From: Halotalea alkalilenta
Lineage (GTDB): Bacteria; Pseudomonadota; Gammaproteobacteria; Pseudomonadales; Halomonadaceae
Length of the DNA: 64,000 nt
Direction of reading: 5' to 3'
Assembly: GCF_001648175.1 (NCBI RefSeq)
Contig: NZ_CP015243.1
Location: 1,240,001-1,304,000, forward strand
Shown: positions 51,930 through 61,046 of the stretch, piece by piece
How positions within the stretch are numbered: position 1 is the stretch's first letter
Layout of the letters: each line of letters opens with the position of its first letter
The notes under the pieces: generated by a model
The model's input: only the letters and a program-made list of their open reading frames with translations
What the model was told of the DNA's origin: nothing
Database searches by the model: none
Made by a program: the position numbers and the translations under genes

Positions 51930-52676
51930 TCAGTGCGCGGCGGTGGGGGTATCGAAGAGGAAACCGTCGAATTCGGGGTCGTCGGTGTCGGAGAGCGCGA
52001 ACAGCACCTCCTTGACCCGCTCGATATGGTTCCACATCGCGTCCCTGGCTCCCTCTTCATCTCGCTTGCGCAGCATGGCGAGGATCCGCTGGTGATGCTC
52101 GAGCCACTCCCCACGATAGGAAAAGTCCAGGATCCTGCCGTGCAGCCTGCGCCACATCGTACTCCTGCGCTGTTCCCAGAGTCGCTGAGCGATCTCGACC
52201 AGCATGGCGTTCTGGCTCGCCCGGGCGATGCCGAGGTGGAAGGCCTGGTCGGTGGAGTCGGCGGCCTCGAAATCGCGCTGCCCGGCTTCCTCGCGCGCCA
52301 GCAGCTCGCGTTCGCGCTCCAGCAGTGATGAGAGCGCGAGCAGCTCCGCCTTGCTGACCCGCTGCGCGGCGTGGGCGGCGATGGCGCTTTCGACCACCTG
52401 GCGCGCGTCGAGCAGCTCGAACGGACCGATCTCCTCGTCCCCGTCCGCCGGTGAGCGCGCCGGACGCTCGAGCAGATAGGTGCCCGAGCCCTTGCGTACC
52501 TCCACCCAACCTTCGATCTCGAGCATGATGAAGGCCTCGCGCACCACCGTGCGGCTGACCTCGAAACGCTGCGCGTAGTCGCGCTCGGTCGGCAGTCGGG
52601 TGCCGACCGCGAGGGTCTGGTCGGTGAGCTCTTGCTTCAAGCGCGCGGCGATGTGCTGATACTGGCGCTGCGCCAT
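51930..52676 (-). CDS. GntR/FadR-family regulator (UxuR/ExuR-like)
   Basis: A 248-residue regulator. The N-terminal winged helix (LPTERDYAQRFEVSRTVVREAFIMLEIEGWVEVRKGSGTYL) is of GntR type, and the all-helical FCD domain (about 90-235) has HLGIARASQNAMLVEI with metal-ligand histidines. Divergence from a ManD/UxuA/UxuB operon and palindromic TTGGYATGCCAA sites in between point to a hexuronate/aldonate-responsive repressor akin to UxuR. ATG 52676 is preferred over 52697, because AAGGAG lies upstream of the former. Confidence 0.9.
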   Translation of the reverse strand: MAQRQYQHIAARLKQELTDQTLAVGTRLPTERDYAQRFEVSRTVVREAFIMLEIEGWVEVRKGSGTYLLERPARSPADGDEEIGPFELLDARQVVESAIAAHAAQRVSKAELLALSSLLERERELLAREEAGQRDFEAADSTDQAFHLGIARASQNAMLVEIAQRLWEQRRSTMWRRLHGRILDFSYRGEWLEHHQRILAMLRKRDEEGARDAMWNHIERVKEVLFALSDTDDPEFDGFLFDTPTAAH

Positions 52677-52690
52677 CCTCTGTACTCCTT

Positions 52691-52837
52691 TTGGCATGCC
52701 AACATCTTCATCCTACCTGAGCGGTCACTCGCAGGCATCCGTCTTGGCGCCAAGTCGCATCGATGCGTTCGTGCATCAAAGTGGTATGCCATTTAACCAA
52801 GGTATATCAAGACATAGGTCTTAATTGGTATGCCAAT
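52691..52837. promoter_or_regulatory. Cluster of four palindromic operators for the GntR-type regulator
   Basis: Within the 230-bp divergent spacer lie TTGGCATGCCAA (52691-52702), CTTGGCGCCAAG (52743-52754), TGGTATGCCA (52782-52791) and ATTGGTATGCCAAT (52824-52837). Three share TGGYATGCCA and the fourth is a close variant. The form matches the TTGGTATACCAA-like sites of UxuR/ExuR. The first abuts the regulator start, suggesting autorepression; the last lies 69 nt before manD near A+T-rich promoter DNA. Confidence 0.75.
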
Positions 52838-52906
52838 AAAAAGAGCAACCGATTAGCATCGCGCCATGGTCATGCGAGATAGCCACCATCGAGGCAGAGG
52901 GATGCT

Positions 52907-54118
52907 ATGAAGATCACGCGGGCGAGGCTGATTGTCTGCTCTCCAGGGCGAAACCTGGTGACGCTGAAAATCGAGACCGACGAGGGGCTCTATGGCATTG
53001 GCGATGCCACGCTGAACGGGCGCGAACTGGCGGTGGTGGCCTATCTCGAAGAGCACCTGCTGCCGACGCTGATCGGCCGCGATCCGGCGGCGATCGAGGA
53101 TATCTGGCATTACGCCTATCGTGGGGCCTACTGGCGTCGCGGCCCGGTGACGATGAGCGCGATCGGGGCGGTGGACATTGCGCTTTGGGATATCAAGGCC
53201 AAGGTCGCAGGCCTCCCGCTGCACCAGTTGCTGGGGGGCCCCAGTCGCCAACGGGTGATGGTCTATGGCCATGCCACCGGGCGCGACATCGAAAGCTGCC
53301 TCGACGAGGTGCAAAGGCATGTCGAGCTCGGCTACAGGGCTGTCCGGGTGCAGTGCGGCATCCCCGGCATGGCGACTACCTATGGTGTGGCCAAGAAGAC
53401 TGGCGAGCGCTACGAGCCGGCCGACGCCGAGCTGCCCGCCGAGCACGTCTGGGATACCGCCCGATATCTCGACCACGCACCCAAGCTCTTCGCCGCCGCG
53501 CGCCAGCGCTTCGGCAACGAACTCCACCTGCTCCACGACGTCCACCATCGATTGACCCCGATCGAGGCCGCCCGGCTCGGCAAGGAGGTGGAGGAGTTCC
53601 ATCCCTTTTGGCTGGAGGATTGCGTACCGGCGGAGGAGCAGGATGCCTTTGCGCTGATTCGACAGCACACCACCGCGCCGCTTGCCGTCGGCGAAGTGTT
53701 CAACTCGATCCACGACTGCAAGGCGCTGATCGAGAACCACTGGATCGACTACATCCGCGCCACCCTGACCCACGCCGGCGGGATCACCCATGTACGGCGG
53801 ATCGCCGACTTCGCCGCCCTCCATCACGTCCGCACCGGCTTCCATGGCGCCACCGACCTGTCGCCGGTGTGCATGGGCGCGGCGATCCACTTCGATACCT
53901 GGGTACCCAACTTCGGCATCCAGGAATACATGCCTCACGAAGCCGTGGTCGACGAGGTGTTCCCCCACGACTACCGCTTCGAGGATGGCCACTTCATCGC
54001 CGGCCAGACCCCTGGGCACGGCGTCGACATCGATGAGGAACTGGCCGCGCGTTTTCCCTATCGACGCGCCAGCCTGCCGGTCAACCGGCTGCTCGACGGC
54101 ACGCTCTGGCATTGGTGA
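52907..54118 (+). CDS. manD: D-mannonate dehydratase, enolase superfamily (ManD)
   Basis: A 403-residue member of the mandelate racemase/enolase superfamily, the exact ManD size. It opens [26 protein letters not shown] and contains the ManD signatures [16 protein letters not shown], a metal-binding [35 protein letters not shown] and [15 protein letters not shown]. It dehydrates D-mannonate (some members D-gluconate) to 2-keto-3-deoxygluconate. First gene of the operon, 69 nt after the last operator. A second, unrelated mannonate dehydratase (UxuA) ends the operon. Confidence 0.93.
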   Translation: MKITRARLIVCSPGRNLVTLKIETDEGLYGIGDATLNGRELAVVAYLEEHLLPTLIGRDPAAIEDIWHYAYRGAYWRRGPVTMSAIGAVDIALWDIKAKVAGLPLHQLLGGPSRQRVMVYGHATGRDIESCLDEVQRHVELGYRAVRVQCGIPGMATTYGVAKKTGERYEPADAELPAEHVWDTARYLDHAPKLFAAARQRFGNELHLLHDVHHRLTPIEAARLGKEVEEFHPFWLEDCVPAEEQDAFALIRQHTTAPLAVGEVFNSIHDCKALIENHWIDYIRATLTHAGGITHVRRIADFAALHHVRTGFHGATDLSPVCMGAAIHFDTWVPNFGIQEYMPHEAVVDEVFPHDYRFEDGHFIAGQTPGHGVDIDEELAARFPYRRASLPVNRLLDGTLWHW

Positions 54119-54159
54119 GCGTCTCTTGCGCACTCGACGAGAGGTGAGGAAATCACTCG

Positions 54160-55170
54160 ATGACAGCGATTCAACCCCCAAGGCGATGGCACCGCTGCCG
54201 CGCCGCCGGACTGATTGGGTTCGGCCTGTGCGTCGCGTTCTCGCTATGCGCCGTACAGCCGGCGCAGGCGGCCGAGTACGTGCTCAAGTTCGGCCATCTG
54301 GCCAACCAGCAGAACGTTTGGCACAGGGCGGCGCTGCGTTTCAAGGAGCGGGTCGAAGCCGATTCGGGCGGCCGCATCGAGGTGCGGGTCTATCCGAGCG
54401 ACCAGCTGGGCGGCGAGCTCGACATGATCAACAGCATCCAGCTGGGCATCGCCGACATGACCATCACCGGTGAGAGCCTGCAGAACTGGGCGCCGAAGGC
54501 CGCGCTGATGGCCGCGCCCTACGCGTTTCGCGACAGGGAGCAGCTGCGTCGGGCGGTGGAGGGGGAGGTGGGCGAGGAGATCGGTGCGCAGATCAACCAG
54601 CGCACCGGGCTGATCCCGCTGACCTGGCTCGAACGCGGCCCGCGGGAGCTGACCGCCAACCGCCCCATATCCCATCCCGACGACCTGCGCGGAATCCGCT
54701 TGCGCGTACCCAACGTGCCGCTGTTCGTGGCTACCTGGCAAGCGCTCGGCGCGCGGCCGACGCCGATGGCGTTCAGCGAGGTGTTCACCTCGCTGCAGCA
54801 GAGCACCATCGAAGGGCAGGAGAACCCGCTCGACTTGATCGAAAGCGGCAGCCTGTTCGAAGTGCAGAGCCATGTCAGCCTGACCCATCACGTGCGTGGC
54901 TGGATCTACGTGGTGATCGGCCAGCGCCAGCTCGAGCGCATGCCGCAGGAGCTCCAGCGAGTAGTGCGCGAGGCGGCCGACGAGATGCAGCGCTACCACG
55001 CCGAGCTGTTCGAGCAGGACCAGCAGCGCTTGGACCAGACGCTGCGCGAGCGGGGCATGGTGTTCGTCGAGGTCGACCAGGAAGCATTCGCCGAGCAGGC
55101 GCGGGAGGCGGTGCTCGGTGCGCTCAACGAGGAGCAGCGGGCGCTGTTCGAAAAGATCCAGGCGCTCTGA
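54160..55170 (+). CDS. TRAP transporter substrate-binding protein DctP
   Basis: A 336-residue periplasmic binding protein with a signal peptide cleaved after PAQA. It has the DctP pattern LKFGHLANQQNVWHRAALRFKERVE, YPSDQLGGELDMINSIQLG, and the conserved carboxylate-binding Arg in LRGIRLRVPNVP. TRAP systems take up carboxylates using the sodium gradient, and the genes on both sides point to a sugar acid (mannonate, fructuronate, glucuronate or gulonate). The membrane subunits follow. Confidence 0.93.
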   Translation: MTAIQPPRRWHRCRAAGLIGFGLCVAFSLCAVQPAQAAEYVLKFGHLANQQNVWHRAALRFKERVEADSGGRIEVRVYPSDQLGGELDMINSIQLGIADMTITGESLQNWAPKAALMAAPYAFRDREQLRRAVEGEVGEEIGAQINQRTGLIPLTWLERGPRELTANRPISHPDDLRGIRLRVPNVPLFVATWQALGARPTPMAFSEVFTSLQQSTIEGQENPLDLIESGSLFEVQSHVSLTHHVRGWIYVVIGQRQLERMPQELQRVVREAADEMQRYHAELFEQDQQRLDQTLRERGMVFVEVDQEAFAEQAREAVLGALNEEQRALFEKIQAL

Positions 55171-55212
55171 GCCCGGATCACCCGGTATCTCCCCCGTACG
55201 GAGTATTCCAGC

Positions 55213-55788
55213 ATGAGTGATTCCGGATTGGATGCGATCGACGAGCGCGGCGCGCTCGGCTCGGTACCCGGGCTTCCCGGCCTCGCGGGTAGAGCGATAG
55301 CGCAGCTCGACCGGTTGCTGATGGCGGTCGCCATCTGCGCGCTGGTCGGACTGGCCGCGACGGTGACTCTGCAGATCGTGGTGCGGCTGCTGCTGCCATT
55401 CACCTTTTCATGGACGGAGGAGCTCTCGCGCTACCTGTTCATCTACATGGTGGCGATGTCGGCAGGCGTGGTGGTGCATCGCCGGCGCAACCTCAGCGTC
55501 GAGCTCTTCCACGACTGGTTCGGCCCGCGCGGGCAGGCGTTGTTTCTGATCTTCTCCTCGGCGATGGCTGGCGCGTTCGCCCTGATCGTGCTCCCGCATG
55601 CCTGGCAGTACGCGAGCATCGGCCTCTGGCAGCATTCGCCGACGCTGGGGTTCCCGATGATCTACATGTTCTGCTCTTCGGTGGCGCTGTTCGGTCTGGT
55701 CGCGCTCTATGGCCTGATCGGTGTCGCCGAAGGCGTCAATGCACTGGCGCGCGGTGCGCCCGCAAGCACTGGGAGGTCGGTGCCATGA
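55213..55788 (+). CDS. TRAP transporter small membrane subunit DctQ
   Basis: A 191-residue protein with four transmembrane segments. It contains FTFSWTEELSRYLFIYMVAMSAG, the DctQ signature with the EE pair, then HRRRNLSVELFHDWFG. A Gly/Leu-rich N-terminal extension precedes the first helix. It pairs with DctM in the inner membrane. The stop overlaps the dctM start. Confidence 0.92.
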   Translation: MSDSGLDAIDERGALGSVPGLPGLAGRAIAQLDRLLMAVAICALVGLAATVTLQIVVRLLLPFTFSWTEELSRYLFIYMVAMSAGVVVHRRRNLSVELFHDWFGPRGQALFLIFSSAMAGAFALIVLPHAWQYASIGLWQHSPTLGFPMIYMFCSSVALFGLVALYGLIGVAEGVNALARGAPASTGRSVP

Positions 55789-57065
55789 TGGTCGTACTGC
55801 TGTTCGTGATTTTCCTCGGCCTGATGCTATTGGGCATCCCGATCGCCTTCTGCCTGGGTATCGCGTCGCTGGTCTATCTGCTGGTCGAGGGCATTCCCCT
55901 GGCGGTCATACCGCTGCGGATGTATTCGGGCATCGACTCGTTCGTGCTGCTGTGCATTCCCGGCTTCGTGCTCGCCGGCAACCTGATGAACGTCGGCAAC
56001 ATCACCGAGAACATCATCCGTTTCTCGAACGCGCTGCTGGGTCACGTGCGCGGCGGGCTGGGGCTCGCCAACGTCGGCGGCTCGATGATTTTCGGCGGGA
56101 TCTCCGGCACCGCGGTGGGCGACGCGGCGAGCTTCGGCTCGGTGATGATTCCGGGCATGGCCAAGGCGGGCTACGACAAGCCGTTCGCCGCCGCGGTCAC
56201 CGCGGCTTCCTCTACCATCGCGCCGATGCTGCCGCCGAGTGTGCCGATGATCATCGTCGGCTCGCTGAGCGGGATCTCGGTCGGCAGCATGTTCTTGGCC
56301 GGTGTGGTGCCAGGCGTCATGCTCTGCATTGCGATGATGATCACCGTCTATTTGATCGCCCTGAAGCGCGGCTATCCGCGCGAGCCCCGGGCGTCACTGC
56401 GCCGGGTACTGAAGGAGGGTCGCAGTGCATTCTGGGCGCTGCTGATGACGGTGATCATCCTCTACGGCATCATCGGCGGGTTCTTCACCCCGACCGAGGC
56501 GTCCATCGTCGCCAGCCTCTACGCGCTGGTGGTCGGCTGCCTGGTCTACAAAGGGATCACCTGGCACAACCTGCGCATGGTGCTGAGCGAGACGGTGCTC
56601 ACCTCCGCCTCGCTGATGCTGCTGGTCGGTTTCGCCAACCTGTTCGGCTGGATCCTCACCAGCGAGCAGATTCCGCAGATGATCGCCGACCTGATCCTCG
56701 GCATCAGCGACAATCCGCTGGTGGTGATTTTGATCATCAACCTGCTGCTATTGCTGATCGGCGCGTTCATGGAAACGATCGCCGCCCTGCTGATCCTCTT
56801 CCCCGCGCTGCTGGGGGTCGCCACTGGCGTCGGCATGGACCCGATCCACTTCGCGATCGTGATGGTGCTCAACCTGATGATCGGTCTCACCACCCCTCCG
56901 GTCGGCGTTTGCTTGTTCGTGGTCGCGGGTATTGGCAAGCTGTCGATGGTCACCGTGGTCAAGGCGATCGCTCCGTTCATACTCTGCAACCTGGTGGTGC
57001 TGCTGCTGGTGTCCTACGTGCCCGCCCTGTCGCTGTGGTTGCCTTCCTTGTTCGCAGGAGGTTGA
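55785..57065 (+). CDS. TRAP transporter large membrane subunit DctM
   Basis: A 426-residue permease with about 12 hydrophobic segments. Signature stretches are IPGFVLAGNLMNVGNITENI, GGSMIFGGISGTAVGDAASFGSVMIPGM and the mirrored half with LMIGLTTPPVGVCLFVVAGIG. It drives Na+-coupled uptake of the acid delivered by DctP. GGAGG lies about 8 nt before ATG 55785, and the start overlaps dctQ as ATGATG over TGA. Confidence 0.95.
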   Translation: MMVVLLFVIFLGLMLLGIPIAFCLGIASLVYLLVEGIPLAVIPLRMYSGIDSFVLLCIPGFVLAGNLMNVGNITENIIRFSNALLGHVRGGLGLANVGGSMIFGGISGTAVGDAASFGSVMIPGMAKAGYDKPFAAAVTAASSTIAPMLPPSVPMIIVGSLSGISVGSMFLAGVVPGVMLCIAMMITVYLIALKRGYPREPRASLRRVLKEGRSAFWALLMTVIILYGIIGGFFTPTEASIVASLYALVVGCLVYKGITWHNLRMVLSETVLTSASLMLLVGFANLFGWILTSEQIPQMIADLILGISDNPLVVILIINLLLLLIGAFMETIAALLILFPALLGVATGVGMDPIHFAIVMVLNLMIGLTTPPVGVCLFVVAGIGKLSMVTVVKAIAPFILCNLVVLLLVSYVPALSLWLPSLFAGG

Positions 57066-57068
57066 GTG

Positions 57069-58169
57069 ATGCCACGCTTTACACGCAGTTCACTGATCGA
57101 TTTCGCCCATGCGGTGCTCGCCGCCGCCGGGCTTCCCGACGTCCAGGCCCGCCAGGCCGCGGAAGTCCTGGTGGCGGCCGATGCGCGGGGTCTTGCCTCC
57201 CACGGCCTCGCGCGGCTGCCGCGCTATCTCGCGGGACTCGAGGATGGCGCGATCGACCCGGCCGCGGTGCTGGAGGTGGTGCACGATACGCCGCTTTCGT
57301 GTGCGATCGATGCCCACGGCGCGATGGGCACCCACGCGGCCCAGGCCGGCATGAGCGCCGCGCTCGACAAGGCCCGCGCCCACGGCATCGGCATGGCCAC
57401 GGTGCGCGACTCCAACCACTTCGGTATCGCCTGCTGGTATGCGATGCAGGCGCTCGAGCACGACATGATCGGCCTGGTGATGACCAACACCGCAGCGCTG
57501 GGTGTGCCGACCTTCGGTCGTGAGGCGATGTTCGGCACCAATCCGCTCGCCTTCGCCGCCCCGGCCGGCGATGAGCGCGCCTTCGTGCTCGATATGGCGA
57601 CTACCGCGGTGCCGCGCGGCAAGATCGAGGTGCGCGCGCGACAGGGCCAGCCGCTCGAGGCGGGCTGGGCGGTCGATGCCCGCGGTGCGACGGCCGTCGA
57701 TGGTCCGGCGCTGCTCGACGAGATGAGACGCCACGCAGGGGGTGGGCTGTTGCCACTCGGCGGGCTCGGCACCAGCCATGGCGGGCACAAAGGCTACGGC
57801 CTGGCGGTGATGGTCGATATCCTGAGCGGTGTGCTCTCGGCCCACGGTTTCGGCGCGCAGCTGCGTGACAGCGGGGCCAGCGCCGGGCGCATGGGACATT
57901 TCTTCGCCGCTTTCAGAATCGACCTGTTCCGTCCCCCCGAGCAGTTTCGCGCGGACATGGACCGGATGCTCGCGGCGCTGCGCGAGTCGCCTCCCGCCGA
58001 GGGCGAGGAGCGGGTCTACTACTCAGGGCTGGTGGAGAGCGAACGCGAGGAGCGTGCACAGATCGAGGGTGTCCCGCTGGAGGCGGGGGTGGTGGCGACC
58101 CTGGAGGGGCTGGCGGCGCGGTTCGGCGTGACCCTCCCCAGTGCGAGGGAAGGCGGGCCGCGGTCATGA
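57069..58169 (+). CDS. Ldh2-family (malate/L-lactate-type) NAD(P)-dependent dehydrogenase
   Basis: A 366-residue oxidoreductase of the Ldh2/YlbC/YiaK fold, unrelated to classical lactate dehydrogenases. Signature positions include ADARGLASHGLARLPRY, TVRDSNHFGIACWYAMQ and the HKGYGLAVMVDILSGVLSAHGFG closing region. Relatives include 2,3-diketo-L-gulonate reductase, which in E. coli also sits beside a TRAP transporter. Here it may interconvert a keto-aldonate and an aldonate feeding the mannonate branch; this is inference from position. AGGAGG lies 7 nt before ATG 57069, and the gene overlaps uxuB by 4 nt. Confidence 0.87.
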   Translation: MPRFTRSSLIDFAHAVLAAAGLPDVQARQAAEVLVAADARGLASHGLARLPRYLAGLEDGAIDPAAVLEVVHDTPLSCAIDAHGAMGTHAAQAGMSAALDKARAHGIGMATVRDSNHFGIACWYAMQALEHDMIGLVMTNTAALGVPTFGREAMFGTNPLAFAAPAGDERAFVLDMATTAVPRGKIEVRARQGQPLEAGWAVDARGATAVDGPALLDEMRRHAGGGLLPLGGLGTSHGGHKGYGLAVMVDILSGVLSAHGFGAQLRDSGASAGRMGHFFAAFRIDLFRPPEQFRADMDRMLAALRESPPAEGEERVYYSGLVESEREERAQIEGVPLEAGVVATLEGLAARFGVTLPSAREGGPRS

Positions 58170-59623
58170 CCCCGAGGCTGATCGAGCATCAACCGGCAAG
58201 CGTTTTACCGAGCGCGGTGGGTATCGTCCATCTTGGGCTCGGCGCCTTCCACCGCGCGCACCAGACGGTCTATCTGCAGCGCTGGCTGAATGCGGGCGGT
58301 GATCCGCGCTGGGGTATCGAGGCTGCCAACCTGCGTGCCAATCGCGGGCTGGTCGCACGCCTGCGCGCGGCGGGCCACCGCTACCAGGTCGTCGAGTATG
58401 CCGACGACCAGCAGGTGACGGTGCGCGAGATCGCCTCGATCGCCCAGGTGCGCTACACCGGGCCTGAAGGGGAGGAGCTCGAGGCGCTGCTCGAAACGCT
58501 GGTGGCGCCCGCCACTCGCATCGTCACCCTCACGGTGACCGAGAAAGGCTACTGCCTGCAACCGAGCGACGGCGCGCTCGATGAGCGCGATCCGTTGATC
58601 CGTCACGACCTCGAGCATCCCGACCGCCCGCGCAGCGCGCCGGGGCTCCTGGTCGCCGCCCTGGCCGAGCGACGGGCGCGGGGAACCGCCCCGTTCACCG
58701 TGCTCAGCTGTGACAACCTCGCCGCCAATGGAGAACGCGTGCGCAGCGCGGTGACCCGGCTCGCCGCGCTTCGCGACCCTGCACTCGCCGGGTGGATCGA
58801 GGCCCAGGTCGCTTTTCCTTCGAGCATGGTCGATCGCATCGTGCCGCGCGTCGATGAGACCACCCGTTCGCGGCTCGGCGAGCTGGGCGTCTCCGATCCC
58901 GATGCCCTGGCCTGCGAATCGTTCAGCCAGTGGGTGATCGAGGATCGCTTTCCGCTCGGCCGTCCGGACTGGGAGCGGGTCGGGGTGACCATGGTGGCCT
59001 CGGTGGCACCGTTCGAGGAGATGAAACTGCGGATGCTCAACGGCAGCCACTCCTTGCTCGCCTATCTCGGCCTTGCGTTGGGCCATCGCACGGTCGATCA
59101 GGCGGTGCTCGATCCGCGCCTGCGCCGGGTGCTCGAGCGCTACCTGGAGGAGGAAGCGGCGCCCAGCCTCGACGCGCCGGGAACGCCAGGGGCGCAGGAG
59201 CTTGCCGCCTACGCCGAGTCGCTGCTCGAGCGCTTCGCCAATCCGAGCCTCGGCCACCGGCTCGACCAGATCGCGATGGATGGCTCGCAGAAGCTGCCCC
59301 AGCGCTGGCTGAGCGGCCTGGAGGCCAATCTCGCAGCGGGGCGCGACATCGCGGTCACTGCGCTTGGACTGGCGGGGTGGCTTGCATTCATCGTCGCCGC
59401 CAGCGGCACGGGTGAACTCGACGACCCGCTCGCCGAGCTGCTGTTCGCGGTCGCCGCGCGGCCATCCGGCCAGCGGGTCGAGGCTTTGCTTTGCGAGCGC
59501 GCGATTTTCCACCCGGGTGTGGCGGGCGATCACCGCGTCACTCGCGCTGTGGCCGAAGCCTACCGGGCGATCGATGAGCGCGGTGTCGAAGCGGCGCTCG
59601 AGGATGCGATGGAGAACCGATGA
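58166..59623 (+). CDS. uxuB: Fructuronate reductase (mannitol dehydrogenase family)
   Basis: A 485-residue polyol dehydrogenase-family enzyme. It has the NAD motif [42 protein letters not shown] and the catalytic K-x4-N-x2-H region in [18 protein letters not shown]. In this context it is most likely UxuB, interconverting D-fructuronate and D-mannonate. Mannitol or tagaturonate activity cannot be excluded from motifs alone. It overlaps both neighbours by 4 nt. Confidence 0.87.
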   Translation: MTPRLIEHQPASVLPSAVGIVHLGLGAFHRAHQTVYLQRWLNAGGDPRWGIEAANLRANRGLVARLRAAGHRYQVVEYADDQQVTVREIASIAQVRYTGPEGEELEALLETLVAPATRIVTLTVTEKGYCLQPSDGALDERDPLIRHDLEHPDRPRSAPGLLVAALAERRARGTAPFTVLSCDNLAANGERVRSAVTRLAALRDPALAGWIEAQVAFPSSMVDRIVPRVDETTRSRLGELGVSDPDALACESFSQWVIEDRFPLGRPDWERVGVTMVASVAPFEEMKLRMLNGSHSLLAYLGLALGHRTVDQAVLDPRLRRVLERYLEEEAAPSLDAPGTPGAQELAAYAESLLERFANPSLGHRLDQIAMDGSQKLPQRWLSGLEANLAAGRDIAVTALGLAGWLAFIVAASGTGELDDPLAELLFAVAARPSGQRVEALLCERAIFHPGVAGDHRVTRAVAEAYRAIDERGVEAALEDAMENR

Positions 59624-60798
59624 TGGAACATACCTGGCGCTGGTTTGGCCCCCATGACCCGATCACCCTCGCGGAGCTGCGCCAGACCGGCGCCACCGGC
59701 GTGGTCACTGCGCTGCACGAGATTCCCAATGGCGAGGCGTGGCCGCGCGAGGCGATTCGCGCGCGTCGCGAGATGATCGAGGCAGCGGGGCTTCGCTGGT
59801 CGGTGGTCGAGAGCGTGCCGGTGCACGAGGCGATCAAGCAGGGGCGGCCAGAACGCGATGAGTTGATCGAGGCCTATCGGCGCACGCTTCGCCACCTCGC
59901 CGCCGAGGGGATCGATACGGTCTGCTACAACTTCATGCCGGTGCTCGACTGGACCCGCACCGAACTTGCCTGGCCGCTGCCCGAAGGCGGCGACGCGTTG
60001 CGTTTCGACCAGCGCGACTTCGCCGTCTTCGAGCTCTGCATCCTTAAGCGACCGGGGGCGGAGGAGGAGTACACGAGCGCTGAGATCGAGCAGGCCCGGC
60101 GCCGTTACGCCGAACTCGACGAGCCATCGCGGGAGCGGCTGGTCGCGACCCTGATCAAGGGGCTCCCGGGGGCGGAAGAGGGCTATACGCTGGATCAACT
60201 GCGCGCGGCGCTGGCCGCCTACGACGACATCGACGCCGCGCGGCTGCGCGAGAATCTCGGCCACTTCATTTGCGAAGTGGCGCCGCTCGCCGAATCCTTG
60301 GGTATGCGGCTTGGCATCCACCCGGACGACCCGCCGCGGCCGCTGCTCGGCCTGCCCCGGGTGCTCTCCACCGCCGCCGATGTCGACTGGCTGTTCGAAG
60401 CGTGTCCGAGTCCGGCCAACGGGCTGACCTTCTGCACCGGTTCGTTCGGCGTGCGCGCCGACAACCGGCTCGTCGAGATGATCGAGCGCTTTGCCCCGCG
60501 CATCCACTTCGTCCACCTGCGTGCCACCCGGCGCGATGTGGACGAGCCGCGCAGCTTCATCGAAGCGCCGCACCTCGATGGCGACGTCGATATGGTCGAA
60601 GTGATCCGCGCGCTGGTCAAAGAGGAGCGCCGTCGCGAACGCGAGGGGGGCGCACGGCTGGCGCTGCGCCCCGACCACGGTCACCGGCTGCTCGACGATC
60701 TGGTTCGTACCACCGCGCCCGGCTATCCGTTGATCGGTCGGCTCAAGGGACTTGCCGAGCTGCGCGGGGTCGAGCGCGCGGTGCGGGCATTGGGCTGA
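59620..60798 (+). CDS. uxuA: Mannonate dehydratase (UxuA family, TIM barrel)
   Basis: A 392-residue classical UxuA of the xylose-isomerase-like TIM-barrel fold. It shows [44 protein letters not shown], metal-binding histidines in [11 protein letters not shown], the cysteine in LTFCTGSFG and [10 protein letters not shown]. It performs the same dehydration as ManD by an unrelated fold. The start is ATG 59620 or the adjacent ATG 59623, overlapping the uxuB stop. It is the last gene of the operon. Confidence 0.95.
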   Translation: MMEHTWRWFGPHDPITLAELRQTGATGVVTALHEIPNGEAWPREAIRARREMIEAAGLRWSVVESVPVHEAIKQGRPERDELIEAYRRTLRHLAAEGIDTVCYNFMPVLDWTRTELAWPLPEGGDALRFDQRDFAVFELCILKRPGAEEEYTSAEIEQARRRYAELDEPSRERLVATLIKGLPGAEEGYTLDQLRAALAAYDDIDAARLRENLGHFICEVAPLAESLGMRLGIHPDDPPRPLLGLPRVLSTAADVDWLFEACPSPANGLTFCTGSFGVRADNRLVEMIERFAPRIHFVHLRATRRDVDEPRSFIEAPHLDGDVDMVEVIRALVKEERRREREGGARLALRPDHGHRLLDDLVRTTAPGYPLIGRLKGLAELRGVERAVRALG

Positions 60799-61043
60799 GC
60801 GATCGCCCATCGCTGTCGGGGGCATGCACGGTGGCATCGAGCGGGGGCGGTAAGGCGTGGCTCGATGCGCTTGCGCGCATCCCGAGCCCGAGAATCGCCC
60901 CTTGACCTGGCTTAGCGCGCTTTCTGTCTTTAAACTTAAACCTTCTGTCGCCCGAGCGGATCGCTGCCGCAAGCGCACGATGGCAAATTCAGGGCGAGTT
61001 CTCCTTATCGCGATGAATCGGCGACATCGCCCCCCAGGGGGCG
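60799..61043. other. Intergenic region between uxuA and the SulP gene
   Basis: No gene is seen in these bases. An A+T-richer stretch at about 60925-60945 may hold the SulP promoter. No terminator with a T-run follows uxuA. Confidence 0.4.
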
Positions 61044-61046
61044 ATG
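61025..61046. promoter_or_regulatory. Strong hairpin covering the possible SulP start
   Basis: Ten-base arms (CATCGCCCCC / GGGGGCGATG) flank a 2-nt centre. The right arm contains both a Shine-Dalgarno-like GGGGG and the ATG at 61044. If that ATG is used, the hairpin would hide the initiation region. If a later start is used, it is simply a leader hairpin. Confidence 0.4.
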
